Positions 1 through 12,216 of a DNA stretch of 40,699 nucleotides are shown here, in pieces. Below the pieces are notes generated by a model. The model made no database searches. It was not told the DNA's origin and saw only the letters and a list, made by a program, of their open reading frames with translations. Source of the stretch: Bigelowiella natans CCMP2755 (taxonomy: Eukaryota > Cercozoa > Chlorarachniophyceae); assembly GCA_000320545.1 (NCBI GenBank), contig ADNK01001564.1:1-40699 (forward strand), given 5' to 3'. Every line of letters begins with the position of its first letter. The first letter of the stretch is position 1. The translations under genes were made by a program, and so were the position numbers.

Positions 1-914
1 AGGGCGGCAAGCAGCAGCAGCTACCACCAGCAGCGGCAGCTCCAAGCTACAGGAAGACAAGGGATTCTTGTTCGTAAAGCCGCATGCTGTTGGGGAGAAA
101 GTCGTGTCGCTTGTACGCGCTCGAATTAGGGACTGGGGGATGCGAATAGTTGACGAGGGCGAAAATTCAAGGTGTGTGTCTGTCTACAGTATTGCAGGGG
201 TATTTTCTTGTCTCGTTGACCCATGTGTGTTTGCATGCGCGCGTCTGTTGTCAGGGGCAGATATAGCGGCGAGGAGATTGATCGATCGGCACTACTTCTC
301 GATTGCAAACAAAGCGGTATGAGAGAATTTGAACAATAAACACTTTCTATCTATTCGCGAGAATTGCGCGCCGTAGAAGAGGCCAAATCGATGAAGGAGA
401 GTGTAAAAGCTGATAATAGATTTGTATGGCTGTGGTACGTGTAACACGTGTGCGTGTGTGCGCTGAACACGTATATCCAGTTGATTCGGAGTCCCAAAGA
501 CTTATACCCCGACAACGCACGGCTTGAAGGGTTTCGCGGCAAGTTCGGTCTAGAGTGGAATGACGTCATCGCCCAAGGACATGTTCATAACTCTAAGCAA
601 GCGGCAGAGCACCTAGGAATATCTGACAACGAAGTTAGGAAATCATCTTCGCGTGCAAAACATACGATTCTTTTGAACGATAGATTTGCTTTGGGGGCGG
701 AACTTTGCTGCCAAATACAGCAGCAAAGTGACAACTCGAAAGGAAGGAAGGAAGGGGGGTAGTAGAAATAAGGAGTGGAGGGGCGATTGATGTTCTAGAG
801 CATTGAGTAGTTTCATTTCATGTTTCGGACAGGTGTCAAAGCTATGGAACAGCGCGAAGGAAAAGGGGGAAATTGTGAAAATGGGGTACTCGTACAAGAA
901 GAGAAAGAAGAAGA

Positions 915-978
<64 letters not shown>

Positions 979-1037
979 TGTGTGTGTCGTAGGTGGGGGG
1001 TTGGTGTGTGCCAACTTGCGGATGACAAATAATATAT

Positions 1038-1068
<31 letters not shown>

Positions 1069-1904
1069 AAGCTCAAACATGCATCTCATGAAACACACCA
1101 TTTTTTTTAAAACTGGAGCCAATCACTGAATTGAACAAATTCTGCCTACAAACTAGGGGCGGCTTCTACGTGGCACGACTATGGGAGGGTGGGGCAGATA
1201 GCGAAGCAATGCTGAAAACATCAGAACTTACTGGCAGCAACCGGCGTGTCTTTAGCCCTGGAGACTTTGAATCTCTGCCGGTGGAGATCGAGTATAAGGG
1301 AAAGCTGCACGAAATCACCTCTATGGATTGTTTATTGCCGTGTGGGAATGAATCACAGGTTCGGCCTTGTATGCTGCCTCGATTTCAATGCTGATGGCTC
1401 CGGCGACTCTCGTTCACGTTTTTATCTTCCTTTCGTATGCACGCCACGTGTAGCCGCCATTATTACTTTCCACTTGTGTCGCTGATGCTGTTCTAACTGC
1501 TGCCGACAGCTCATCTCCGCTGCTGGTAAGGGGAACATTGAAGACCTCAAAACGGCGCTTAAATACGCCGATGTCGGTTTTTAAAAAAAAAAAATTGGGT
1601 AGATAGACGGGTGGGGGAGAGGGGGGGTGGGCGATTACATTTCACGTTATAGATCTTTTCGGATGTGTTTGTGGGTGATTTTTAGATTGAAAGCTGCGAC
1701 CCAGAAGGTAGAACGGCGCTGTATTCCGCCTGTGCCAATGGGCATGTGGAGGCTGTTTCGGAGCTTTTGAGCGCTGGGGCCAATGCAAGGGCTGCCAATT
1801 CGCAGGGCGTTTCCCCGATGTACATCGCCGTGCAGAATCAGCATTTGGCTGTCGTTGAGCGGTAGGAACTCGGTTTCGCGCGTGTGTGTGCTTTTACTGC
1901 AACG

Positions 1905-1941
<37 letters not shown>

Positions 1942-2179
1942 GTGTGTTGTTGGGTAATGTGTTTGCTTGAAATGCAAATCGGTGAATATTTGTCCTGTTA
2001 TTGCGGCTGTCGCCACCGTGTGATATATTGTATCTTTATGTGTCTTGTGTTTCTTCGATTAGTTTGCTCGAGGCCGGGGTTGATCCGAACGTAGCTACCA
2101 TAGACTCTGGTTAGGCTTTAGAACATGCTCACTTGCAATTTTGCGAGAATGATAACTCTATCTCTGTCTCTCCCCACCC

Positions 2180-2223
<44 letters not shown>

Positions 2224-3106
2224 CAACCTTTATTGTTCTTCTCTTCTTCGGTATACTTGTCTTTCGTCTGAACTAGGGACGACGCCTCTTCACTGTGCAG
2301 CCCACAGAGGTGCATCCTACAACCGATTTCGTTATTTGTCAAAGGAGTTTTGGAGAGGGTGAAAAATTGAGATTTGAGTACATTGAGTTCGGGGAAAAAA
2401 AACGCCTTGAAATTAGCACATTCGAAGCTGCGATTCAATTCTATCAAGCATTTCAACTGTTCGGTTTTCAGACAAATGCTCTTCGCTTACTATTCTGTTG
2501 TTACAGGGCTGTTGCGAATATGCAGCATGCTGTGCGCCGCTGGGGCGAATGCAAACGCGATGAGAAACGACTTCGTTCCCCCCCTGTATATGGCAATGCA
2601 GCAAGGTGGGAGGAAATCTAACGCAAGCACATAAATGTTATAGATATGACATTACATGTGTAAGTATGTGTATGAGCCCAAAACTAGGACTGAGGAAGAA
2701 TTCCCTGGTATACACACACATAGGTCATGTTAAATGCATGAAAGTTCTTATCGAGCACGGTGCAAAGCTTCAATGGAAAGTAGAGTCAGAGGTGATATAG
2801 TTGTAAGATACTGCTGATAGCTTTGTCACCAATGGCGCTTTCTCTGTGCGGCGAGTGACTCATTTTCATTTGTCTGAGCAGAAGAAAAGCGATGACGTAT
2901 CGGTTCTGTGTGCTGCCGCTCGTTTTGGCAAATGTGAGGTGGTTAAGCTGCTGGTTGAGAATGGGTACTTCCTCGCCAACAACATGCATACCTTTTGTTT
3001 TCCTTATTCACAGCGTACAATATGTAAAGCCGCATCGTTTGTGTAATGTTTTTCCTAATACCTATGGTACAAAAAAGTGGACTTCTTTATCTCTCTAATT
3101 CCGAAT

Positions 3107-3159
<53 letters not shown>

Positions 3160-3896
3160 CCTTCCCCCTTCTTTTCTGCCTGCTCTGCCTCATATCAAAT
3201 AACGACGGCACAGTGCGAATCCCCACGAGCCGGTTGGCGCCATCAAAGCTTTGCCCTTAAACCTAGCTTCACAGGTGCTGCTCGCTGAAAAGGCTACTAT
3301 CACGCGCAAAGCTTATCCTTTTTCCCCCCCCAAAGCATGGTGTAATGACACACTTTTGCCTCTATTTTAGTTCGGGCACGTCGAGACTGTGCAATATTTG
3401 CTCTCCATTGGAGCTGATCCGACAAGCCCGTGAGAACGAATACAGAAAGAAAGGAAGGGCAGGGGCGGGGGGGCCAAGAAGGCGGAAGTGAAACATATAG
3501 CGAATCAACAATGGTTTTGATGATGATACGAATTGACGATGAAAATAATGATGATATCATCGCCATCATGCATATTCGTCACAGAACATTGGAAGGCCTG
3601 AATCCGCTCATGCTGGCTGCTAAGAATCGCCATCCCGAGGTACTGTACTTCTAGATTCCGTTTCTTTGTGCGCTTCCTTGTCGCCGGTAGTATCGGTTCT
3701 CCCTCTTCAAGTGATTCATTCGCCATCTCCCTGCTCTCCGACTCTGCGCCATTTAGGTTGTGCGTGTGTTGCTGGAAGAAGGAGTTGACCCAGATCTGGT
3801 ATTTAACTAGTGGTTGGTGGGGGGCATAGAGATAATACCATCGCATGCTCCGAGCCAAACGAACTTACTTTGTTGACTGTGCTGCTCTGAACGTTG

Positions 3897-3935
<39 letters not shown>

Positions 3936-4721
3936 TGTGTGTGTGTGTGTCTAAGCGCGATTTTAATCAGTGTGCGTTTGATGTTTGTTTGATGAAGGGC
4001 ACGCCGCCTCCGCTCGCCATAGCTGCTGTGAACGGCGACTTAGAAACGGTCCCCCTATCAATTTCGAAAAGAAGCTCAGCTCCTTCCTGCTATAGTTGTG
4101 CGCTAGAGGGAGGGTGACTTGTAAAGATGGAGAGTCTTTGAACGGTCTTCTTCAACAATCTTCTTTTGATTCGCCATCAGGCTGAGATGCTGCTGGATGC
4201 CGGCGCGGACATTGAGGCAAAGACGAATAGCATGGCAACCTCATTGACTGTCGCCGTTATGGTGGGTTGTTGGGGTTTCGAACGGCGTGTTTTCTTGTGG
4301 CGCTTTGAATTGTCTGGTAAGCATTTCCTCATCCGACGACTTACATATCAGCTCCGCAAGCATGAGATCGTCCATATGCTCTTGGAGAGGGGTGCGGACC
4401 CGAATACGAAGGACGAAAACGGGGATACACCGTACAAGGTATTTGCTTTGCCGCAGCGCGAATATGCATCTATTTTCCCGTACACACAAACACATTATCA
4501 TTTGCGCATGCATTGTAGTGCTTTCATATACACATATGTTCTATGCACCACGCCAGCGGACGTACACATTCCGAGAAGCCTAGAAATATTTGGATTCAAT
4601 TTGTGCGTGTATATGCAACACGTGCGTTTTTCTGTACTGCATTGGTTAGGTTGCAATGAGAAATAAGAATGCCGCTGCAATGGCAATGCTCAGAGATGCG
4701 GGTGCGAATATTAACGCTTAA
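1..4721 (+). CDS. NDPK-like domain plus ankyrin-repeat protein, 5' end outside window
   Basis: At least 21 exons, all GT-AG. From exon 3 on, the phases join without a break: 481-633, 833-885, 1157-1358, 1510-1572, 1686-1861, 2063-2109, 2277-2309, 2507-2605, 2724-2791, 2882-2964, 3214-3274, 3371-3429, 3585-3639, 3757-3798, 3998-4048, 4181-4261, 4352-4438, 4650-4721 (TAA). The first two exons (about 2-173 and 255-316) encode a segment with the motif FVKPHAVGEK and then RLIDRHYFSIANKA. Exons 3-5 continue with KFGLEW, LGISDNE and VKMGGGFYVARL. This resembles a nucleoside-diphosphate-kinase-type fold, but I see no catalytic NxxHGSD motif. From exon 6 on, ankyrin repeats dominate (for example GRTALYSACANGHVEAV, HMLLERGADPNTKDENGDTP), about nine or ten, running to the C-terminus. 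Ankyrin arrays mediate protein binding; the partner is unknown. The start codon is probably upstream of the window. The ankyrin assignment is firm and the kinase-like one tentative. Confidence 0.85.
915..1069. repeat. Compound microsatellite (CT)n(TG)n and (AT)n in an intron
   Basis: A long CT run passes directly into a TG run ending near 987, and an AT run follows at about 1042-1069. The whole block lies in the intron between exons 4 and 5 of the ankyrin gene. The open frames across it are repeat-driven and not coding. Confidence 0.95.
1908..3950. repeat. Series of intronic microsatellites
   Basis: Separate simple repeats sit in consecutive introns of the ankyrin gene: (TA)n at about 1908-1939, (CT)n at about 2188-2220, (CT)n at about 3110-3160 and (GT)n at about 3897-3950. 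The exons between them are free of repeats. Confidence 0.9.
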
Positions 4722-5561
4722 ATGAGACATCATCTGCATACCAATTGTCTATTTCTTTAAGAAATTGTAAGCTTCTTATGATTCTGTTGGGACTAGAAAG
4801 CTCAATTACACCAGCTCTATCCCACATGCAACGTTCCGATGTCACATATGCTAGTATGCTGCACGAGCTAGACGAGTGAGCATGCATATCAGATCGAGAG
4901 AGTCGCGTCAAATCTGTCTAGCTGTGTGGTGCGTAGCTGTCAAGTCATACATGTTCCTCCAACGGGGCAAATTATGCACGGATTGTGCACATACATGCGT
5001 CAATGCTTCTCGCTAGATGTGTCTGGCAAGCTAGCTAGCAAGACAATTATGCCCACTATATCTTGCTGTTTTTGCGCGAGAAGGTAGTACCATTTTCGCT
5101 GCACATCTTTCATCGTTATTGGACATGCCTTATACTGGAATGCGTTTGCGTTTACAAATGAGTTGTGTGTGCATCTAGGTTTCTTTCACAGTAGCTAGCG
5201 CAAATGAACACAAAAGTCAATAACAAAGGCACAAAAATATGCTCAATGGTTTTGAACATATCTATGTCTCTGCTCTGAGTCGGAAAGTCATTCAACAAAC
5301 GCTGTCCATTGTTTACTCTTTTTTGGCATAGGTCAGGCTACATCCAAGGCGTGGTGCACAAAGACCAACTGAAACAGTCTCGCAGTGCTCATTGTTGTCA
5401 AATTGATGTTGCCTCTATTATTCACTGAAAGCTAGATTTCCCCAGTGTATATTAAATTAAGCATCTACATGTTTCTACTGCTAAGTTAAGTTCCTTTAAA
5501 TGAGCCATTTCGCCTTGCACCCCATATTGTACACCCAGAGCAGCCACGTCGATCGAGTGCA
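4722..5561. other. Convergent intergenic spacer with CTAG/AGCT palindromes
   Basis: This spacer lies between the 3' ends of the ankyrin gene (+) and the elongase gene (-). I see no coding signal. It contains repeated short palindromes (AGCTAGCTAGC near 5030, GTAGCTAGC near 5192, GCATGCATAT near 4880) and no long microsatellite. Both polyadenylation regions must lie here, but no unambiguous signal could be assigned. Confidence 0.6.
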
Positions 5562-6639
5562 TTATTCAGCTTTTCGCTTTGCTGCCTTATCTTTCTGCTG
5601 GTCATAAATCTCCATGCGATAGAGCACCAAGTATGTTGAGTACAGAATAAACGGAACCCCTTCTGCCACCGCGACAGCAAGTAAACGCTGGCTCTTACTT
5701 TCGAGGGAGTCTCTCTCGCGCGTAGCGTTCTCATGGACCGATGCCATTTTCAGATACATTGCTGTACCTATGAAGTCGTATGAGCAATCTTAGCTTGCAA
5801 CCACACCTACATCCCAACCAAAAATTTTCGGGCTGAGATATAAACCCTTACGGCATCAAAGGCAGCAGGACGTTTGGCACTAGTTGGGAGTCATTGCACT
5901 TGAGCCTAGACATGCAACGTATCTACAATCCCGTACCTGATGCAACCATGCCAAAAACGAGCTGTACGTGGCCCCAGAGACGCAAAAATGCGAATACCCA
6001 CGGCGCTCTAAGGCCTCCGAAATATGCATAGAGAAACACGTGCATAATGACATTTGCCAGCATGAACAAGTAGCCGCTCAGTGTTCGGTACTGTAAGAAG
6101 CACCAGGCGAGGGTCAATGTCGTTGTGTGGTGGACGCTGAAGTGGGGGTGGATAGCAACGCCCATCAGCATGACAAGCACCAAATCCACGAATTCCCATA
6201 TTTTCGAGTAGTAGTACACGAGGAAGGCAGTCGCTGTGACTTCTCTCGGAAGAGGGTCGATGAAGTCGCTTGCCTAATTCAAGTTCGGAACGTAAAAACA
6301 GATTGACTGAAGGGAAATATGGGCATATGACCTGCCAGGTTTGCCATAGATTTGTCTTGTGAAGAACGAAGAGAGCGTAGCAGAGGAATGCACAATTCGC
6401 AGCTGAGTATGCGTTGTTAGTGCACCAGGCCAACGATGATGCTTTCGTCCATTGTAATCCTGGGGTTATGTACAAACCAGTGTGCGTTCCATTAAGCACG
6501 TCCTTCTATCTTCCTCTTCGTTGTTTTACTAACCTGTCAGCCTCAGAAGAATCTGAGCGAGAATAAAGGCAGAAGTGATACCCACAAGGCTCGAAAACGA
6601 CGTCAGTGGAGGATAGACTGCTTCACCTCCATCTTCCAT
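5562..6639 (-). CDS. ELO-family very-long-chain fatty-acid elongase
   Basis: Four exons on the minus strand, 6639-6534, 6459-6332, 6273-5937 and 5767-5562, join with phases 1, 0 and 1 into exactly 259 codons (258 aa). The product is a multi-pass membrane protein with the ELO hallmarks in order: SKIWEFVD, a histidine box in HPHFSVHHTTT, a conserved NVIMHVFLYAYF, and a last hydrophobic segment before a basic tail ending KRKAE. ELO enzymes act in the ER as the condensing 3-ketoacyl-CoA synthase of fatty-acid elongation, using malonyl-CoA. The tail resembles a lysine-based ER retrieval signal without being a strict KKxx. The histidine box is odd: the usual HxxHH is replaced by FSVHH, with the only upstream His one position too far. 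Chain-length specificity cannot be read from the sequence. The start was chosen at the Met after the CA-repeat region, just before the first hydrophobic segment. Confidence 0.88.
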
Positions 6640-6652
6640 CTCCTGAATCACA

Positions 6653-6725
<73 letters not shown>

Positions 6726-7079
6726 ACAGTGACATCTCAATGCCCCATTATCACCGAGAGAACGACCCTACGTTCTGGTACGAAATCAGCCCATTCTAAC
6801 CCCTCAACTCCCCTATCTGCCTGATGCACAACCATTGAACTGTTGAAATTCCGCACAGCTGCCGTGCGACTAGATGCGCGCGCGCGCGCCGCATCCGAAA
6901 CAAACGGTCGCAAGGAGTTTGACCGACCTGTTGGTGGGGCCTCGGGTCGGAAGGAGGCCTTCGGTAAAAAGGAGAACGCCGTTGTTTTTATCAGAAATGA
7001 GAAATATTCGTTGTCGCAGGGTAAGAAACGAAAGTACCGCTTTCTTGTCTCTCTTCTCACAACCTGAGGAGGACAAGCA
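6640..7079. promoter_or_regulatory. Divergent promoter region between elongase and rbfA, with (CA)n
   Basis: A 440-bp spacer separates two start codons that point away from each other, so both promoters and 5' leaders should lie here. A long (CA)n tract at about 6651-6726 abuts the elongase start, and a CG-alternating run lies near 6876. No TATA box or other core element could be identified with confidence. Confidence 0.45.
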
Positions 7080-8304
7080 ATGGAGGTCGGCCGGTCCCAG
7101 ACCCAAAGTAGGGTACTAGGGCTACAGATAGCATTCCTCCTTCTCGCCCTTCCTGCCGAAAGTTCGACGGTTAAAATACAACCCAATCGTCTAGCAAATA
7201 TTGGATCGCAAAAAGGGTTTGGGCTCACCATGAGGGGGAGGGGGAGGAGGAGAAGGACAGGTAGGAACAGCCTCCTTCACACACAAGCAATGATGAAGTT
7301 TGGAACTGCGAATCGATTGGTGCCCGGTGGTTTTAGTGGGATAAATCTTCATGGAAATATTGTTTTTCCGCCTTCTTCGCTCTCCTCAACTCGGCGCACA
7401 GTATCATGCGGTGCAGACCCGAGAAGGATTGGACGGGTAGGAAGGGAAATTCAGGTATTCTTTGAGACGCTGCAACCTTAATGCTGAGTTGTTAAGGATC
7501 ACGATAAATTCGAACATTACTAGCACTTCTTAGTCTTCGTGGAGGGAGCATGTCCCCATTTTTCTAATTTAGTTTCACCTCCCTTGCCATCTTTAACAAG
7601 AATTTCCTCCTCATCAGCGCGAGATGGGGGACCTGCTCGTAAACGATAGGAACGTAAGTTATTTACTGACGGTTTTCCCAAAATATTTTCAATGGGAACA
7701 ACGGAGGAGATGAAATAAAGAACGGTTCATCTTCGCATAAGCGTGTTTTAGTTAATGTCCTTTTTACCACGGAAGGTACTGGCCGCGATCGACCCGAAAT
7801 ACGACGATGACGACATCCGAAACATGACTATTGCGAGTGTTACTGAGGTAAAAATAACAGAGAAATTTCCAACTTATACTGCACAAGTACCTTCCTTTAC
7901 AGAAATATTTATGGCGAGCCTTTGATGAGTCGTGAAGCTCAAAAGATTTTGCTATTCTCAATTTCGTATAGCAGACTAGTAATGAACGAGAGGATTCGTA
8001 TTCAACGGGAGATTTTCTTCGCCTTACACACAAAAACTGCTGGCCATGGTACTCTTACCTTCACAGGTTCAAATGTCTCGGGATCTCTCCGTGGCGAAGC
8101 TGTATTTGATGTTTTCTGGTGGGACGAAGAAGAGCTATCAGCCGATTCTTGATCGACTGAATGCAAAGAAAGGCTACATTCGAAGGGTACTAGTGCATGT
8201 TACTCTTAGTAGCAGCAGCAGCTTTTGCAAATAGAAATGGCTAAGACACGGTCTCATTTTTCCTTTTCACCCCCATCTCCTATTTTTCCTCCTTCTCTCC
8301 CCTC

Positions 8305-8346
<42 letters not shown>

Positions 8347-9052
8347 TGCTACCTCACATTGCACCTTCACAGACATAAACGTTCATCATATATTTACATT
8401 TATATATATTATATATAATATCATTTAAATATACGACTACAATGATCAGGTCGTATCGCAGCGCTTAAATCTTCGGAGATCACCTGAGTTGGTTTTCTAT
8501 GAGGTAAATAGATTTAACCCCCCCCCCCCCCCTTCTTTCTCAATGTGTGTGTGTGTGTGTGTGTGTCACTGAGAGCCTTCGTACCATCAAACCTCCATTT
8601 CCCCCCTCCTTGCCTAATCAGGACAACACGCTAAATGAGGCTGATGAGATGAAGCGCATTATGGCCGTTCTACGAGAAGATCGGGAATTTCGCGGTAGTT
8701 GTTATACAATGAGCGCTGTTGAAAATACCTTGAATTGAAATCCATCCATCGAGTCGGGCCTGGGTGATTGACGTTCCCTGTGCAGCTTGATATTGCCTTC
8801 TTTCATTGCGATTCCCTGCGATATTGCCTTATTTTAACACTTCTTTCATCGCGATTTCCTGCCCATTTTCAGCTCATGTTGTGTGCGTTTGTGTGAGTGT
8901 GCATGTGCATGTGCATGTGTGTGTTTGTGTGTATGAATAGATACAGAATTGATGGTTCTTTTTATTTTGACATCCCAGAGAAGCAATTGGCTGAGCAAGG
9001 AACTAACATGGACGAATTCCTCAATTCATCGTCGCCGCCATCGTCTTCATAA
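7080..9052 (+). CDS. rbfA: Plastid-targeted ribosome-binding factor A
   Basis: Seven exons (7080-7454, 7618-7653, 7776-7847, 8067-8186, 8450-8503, 8622-8694, 8979-9052) join in phase into 268 codons including TAA (267 aa). The RbfA core is spread over exons 2-6: REMGDLLVNDRN, then NMTIASVTE, QMSRDLSVAKLYLMF, and a last strand RLNLRRSPELVFYED followed by a helix. This is the KH-like fold that binds the small ribosomal subunit and helps 16S rRNA 5'-end maturation, especially in the cold. The first about 125 residues precede the domain: a hydrophobic stretch (LGLQIAFLLLALPA) looks like a signal peptide, and a basic, Ser-rich region follows, as in bipartite leaders for complex plastids. Mitochondrial targeting is less likely because of the signal peptide. 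The C-terminus is Ser/Pro-rich. The start was chosen because it opens the signal-peptide-like segment. Confidence 0.87.
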
Positions 9053-9235
9053 TGACTTCGATAATGACACACATGAAGAGACCCGTTGGTGGATCATCCC
9101 CGCGCGGGCAAGGAGTCTTTTGTTGTGCTAAGATGTACTATTCTACTGATGACAACCATAATAAGCGAAATATCGCCGAGTTCTTGCCCGTGGGGCCAAT
9201 ATAAAACACAACGTTAAACCTTTTTTTTTTTGTGT

Positions 9236-9312
<77 letters not shown>

Positions 9313-10252
9313 TTATAGAAAGTTATTGTGGCCATGCGTGCGCTTTGTAGTATCTCGCTTGCCTTGGACCATGCATGTGATCAAGGGCAATCATTGTGCA
9401 GCACGCGACAATACGTCTTATGACAACAACGTTTCCCAGACGTTATTTCCTCGTCAAGACATGTTAGTTGTACATGCGCACGCCCGACGCACATCTAGAC
9501 ATGTGAGCTCGTCGTACGCTCTAGCTAGCTAGCTCTGTAAATCGAGCTAAACGATGCACACAGCAGTCATATAGCAGCGGAGCACGTAGCGTAACCTAAA
9601 CCGCAATCTAGCAATGTAACTGACTAGCTGATGCCCTTTTATAGCCCTGCTAGCTGTTGCAATGTGCACATTGTGCGGTCGTCTAGCTAGCTAGCCCTAG
9701 CTAGCTAGAGCTATATCTAGATATATAGATGCCGCATAGCTAGATAGATCTAGAGATCATGCTAGCATCTAGGCATCACTGCGTCTAGGCTGCTCTGACC
9801 ACGCTACTGCTCTAGTGCTGTGCTAGCTAGGCGCGTCGCGCATTGTGCACGCACATACGATGTATAACTAAGCTTGTAAGCCTTAGGAGCATCTTTATGA
9901 GCGCATGAGCATGCGCGCAGCAGCAAAACAACAGGCAGAGATCGATGCGCATTGCATACCAATTTTTACGTGATCATGGCATCCTAGCTAGCTAGCATGG
10001 CCTAGATGTCTAAACATTCTGCAAAATGCTCATGCAATGATGAATATGAATGATGAATATGGAGGCGATTCCATGGATTTCTCACTACCATTAAGTAAAT
10101 ACGATCTTGCGATGTTTGGTGATTTACACCCACAGCCAGCGTTAGATCGTATACAAGGCTATGTACATAGCCATTAGAGGCTATTCCTATTTGTGCTTCA
10201 GATGCGGAACTACTATACCTTTGTGAAGTGTTGATTCGGTCTTTATTCTTCA
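9053..10252. other. Convergent spacer: (CA)n/(TA)n then CTAG-rich block
   Basis: 1.2 kb lies between the stop codons of rbfA (+) and the prenyltransferase gene (-). (CA)n and (TA)n lie at about 9239-9305. From about 9510 to 10000 the sequence is dominated by CTAG, AGCT, GCTAGC and GCATGC words, including four or more tandem copies of the tetramer near 9520-9535 and 9680-9712. No coding frame is supported. Confidence 0.7.
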
Positions 10253-10539
10253 TCATCGAAGGAGCGGAAGAGTGAAGTAGCTTAGATAAAACATTTTCCA
10301 CAGATGCATGTAATACCTAATGCGGAGATTACAACAGGCGAGAAAATAGAGAGACTAAACCGATGCTTGCTTCCTGCTTTTAAATATACGACTGAGAGGC
10401 TCTCTACTCCGGAGGCAGAGGAAGCTAATCATGTAGCTTCGCGTAATCACCTTTTCGCAGTGGCACTCCATTTTCTTCATTTTTGTTTTCAAAAAAGTCA
10501 TTTTGTGTACATATTTTAAGGTCCTAGTAAAACCAATAC

Positions 10540-10573
<34 letters not shown>

Positions 10574-10855
10574 TACTCACTTGTATGAATCCTCCGGTTT
10601 TTTCGCATCCACATCCTGTCTCTCTCGCCTTATGCTCTCCGCAGCTGTTGTCAGTATATGAAGGAGAGGAGTTGTAATGGCTGATATTAGGTTCCCAATC
10701 CCAACCCCCGCTCCGCCCCTCCTGCTCTTCCGACCTCTCCCGGGAACAACGGATAGATATTATTTGTGGGTAGGCCGCGGCGAGACGTAAATCATTCTGC
10801 TAATACTGCTATGTTTGCATTTATTCCATGGTATTAATATATCATATTCTGCGCG

Positions 10856-10901
<46 letters not shown>

Positions 10902-11813
10902 CTCTTTTTCGATATGGCCACGCTTTTAGAGCATGGCTGACGCTCGCCTTCATACCTAACACAGCGAGTCCAGCAGCTAGAAACCTAATGAGGAGGGGGG
11001 GGGGAATCAGTGGGAGGGTTCTTGTGTAATACGAGGTAAGATCGGCGTGTTTACCTGCCATTCGAGGTCGCCATTCCACCACCTCCCCCGAACAACAGTA
11101 CACCTACGAATACCAGCATTCGAGTCTGAGCGTATTGCTTATTCGTGCGGATTAAAGGCTTTGAGTAGGATTCTCAGCAAAGAAATCAGCGTGCGACGTG
11201 GTAACACAGGGTTCCTATCATTCCGATGGTGTTCTACTTAAACTCTCAGCATCGTTCGTTGTTTTCAAAATTCTCACTATTTTGTCACATGCTGACAGCG
11301 CGGAGACAGTTGTTACTGCTGCCGGCTGCCCTAGTTTATTTACTTTCTAAGAGCCTCCTTTAACGAGCTTTTATATCATCATTAGCATAATCACCATCGT
11401 CGCCACCATCATCATTATCATCATCATCATCATCATCATCATCATCGTGCACTTGCTCTTCACGCATTCGAATTCGCACGGGAAGAGGAATACATAACCT
11501 GCAGCAGCGAGATGGACGCTACTCAGAAGCCACTGCGCCAACGCCAACACTTTATCTTGCCCCTGACCACCAAACAACACGAGGCTTGAGGAGATGGTCT
11601 ACGGACACTTTGCGGGAATACTCATGCGATTGAGCGCTTTTCAAGGCGTATCGCAACGAGAGAGAATAGAAAGTAGGAAGAGGGCAGTATTCTGTTCAGT
11701 AGCATCATGCTCGCTTCTCTTGTGCGGGCAAGGAATGACTCCACATCTGACCAAGCGGACGGAGAAGCTACGGATGCCGTGTCCTTCATCTCTGCTCACA
11801 CACACGCACACAC

Positions 11814-11856
<43 letters not shown>

Positions 11857-12173
11857 GTACAGGTAACGTTAGAACATTCCATGACGACGCAAAACCAAGG
11901 GAGGTTTGCTGCCATCCATCAAACTCACAACAGAGGGCGTTTAAAGCTAAGACCACTATTGTTTTTTTCTTCTTCTTCTTCTTCTTCTCTTCTCTTCGTT
12001 CTCTTTCATATCGTCTGCTATCGTCGTGAAACTACAACACTGGCTCTCATCGCATCCGTTAGGCCTCCTCCTCATAAACAGGCATACCCTTTGACGTCGG
12101 GCACATCTTTAGCCAGAGCAATCACCACGCCGTATACCTATCCAAACCGAGCCAGTTTATGGCAAAATTAGCA

Positions 12174-12216
<43 letters not shown>

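Noticed and set aside
6529-6735. Poly-Cys/Val start upstream of the elongase
   Set aside because: This is the (CA)n microsatellite read on the minus strand. The Met at 6639 directly precedes the conserved protein.
10834-10915. Arg-Glu repeat reading through (GA)n as part of the prenyltransferase
   Set aside because: A donor at 10922 joins in phase to the terminal exon at 10316, giving the expected YYMHLWKMFY end. The repeat is intronic.
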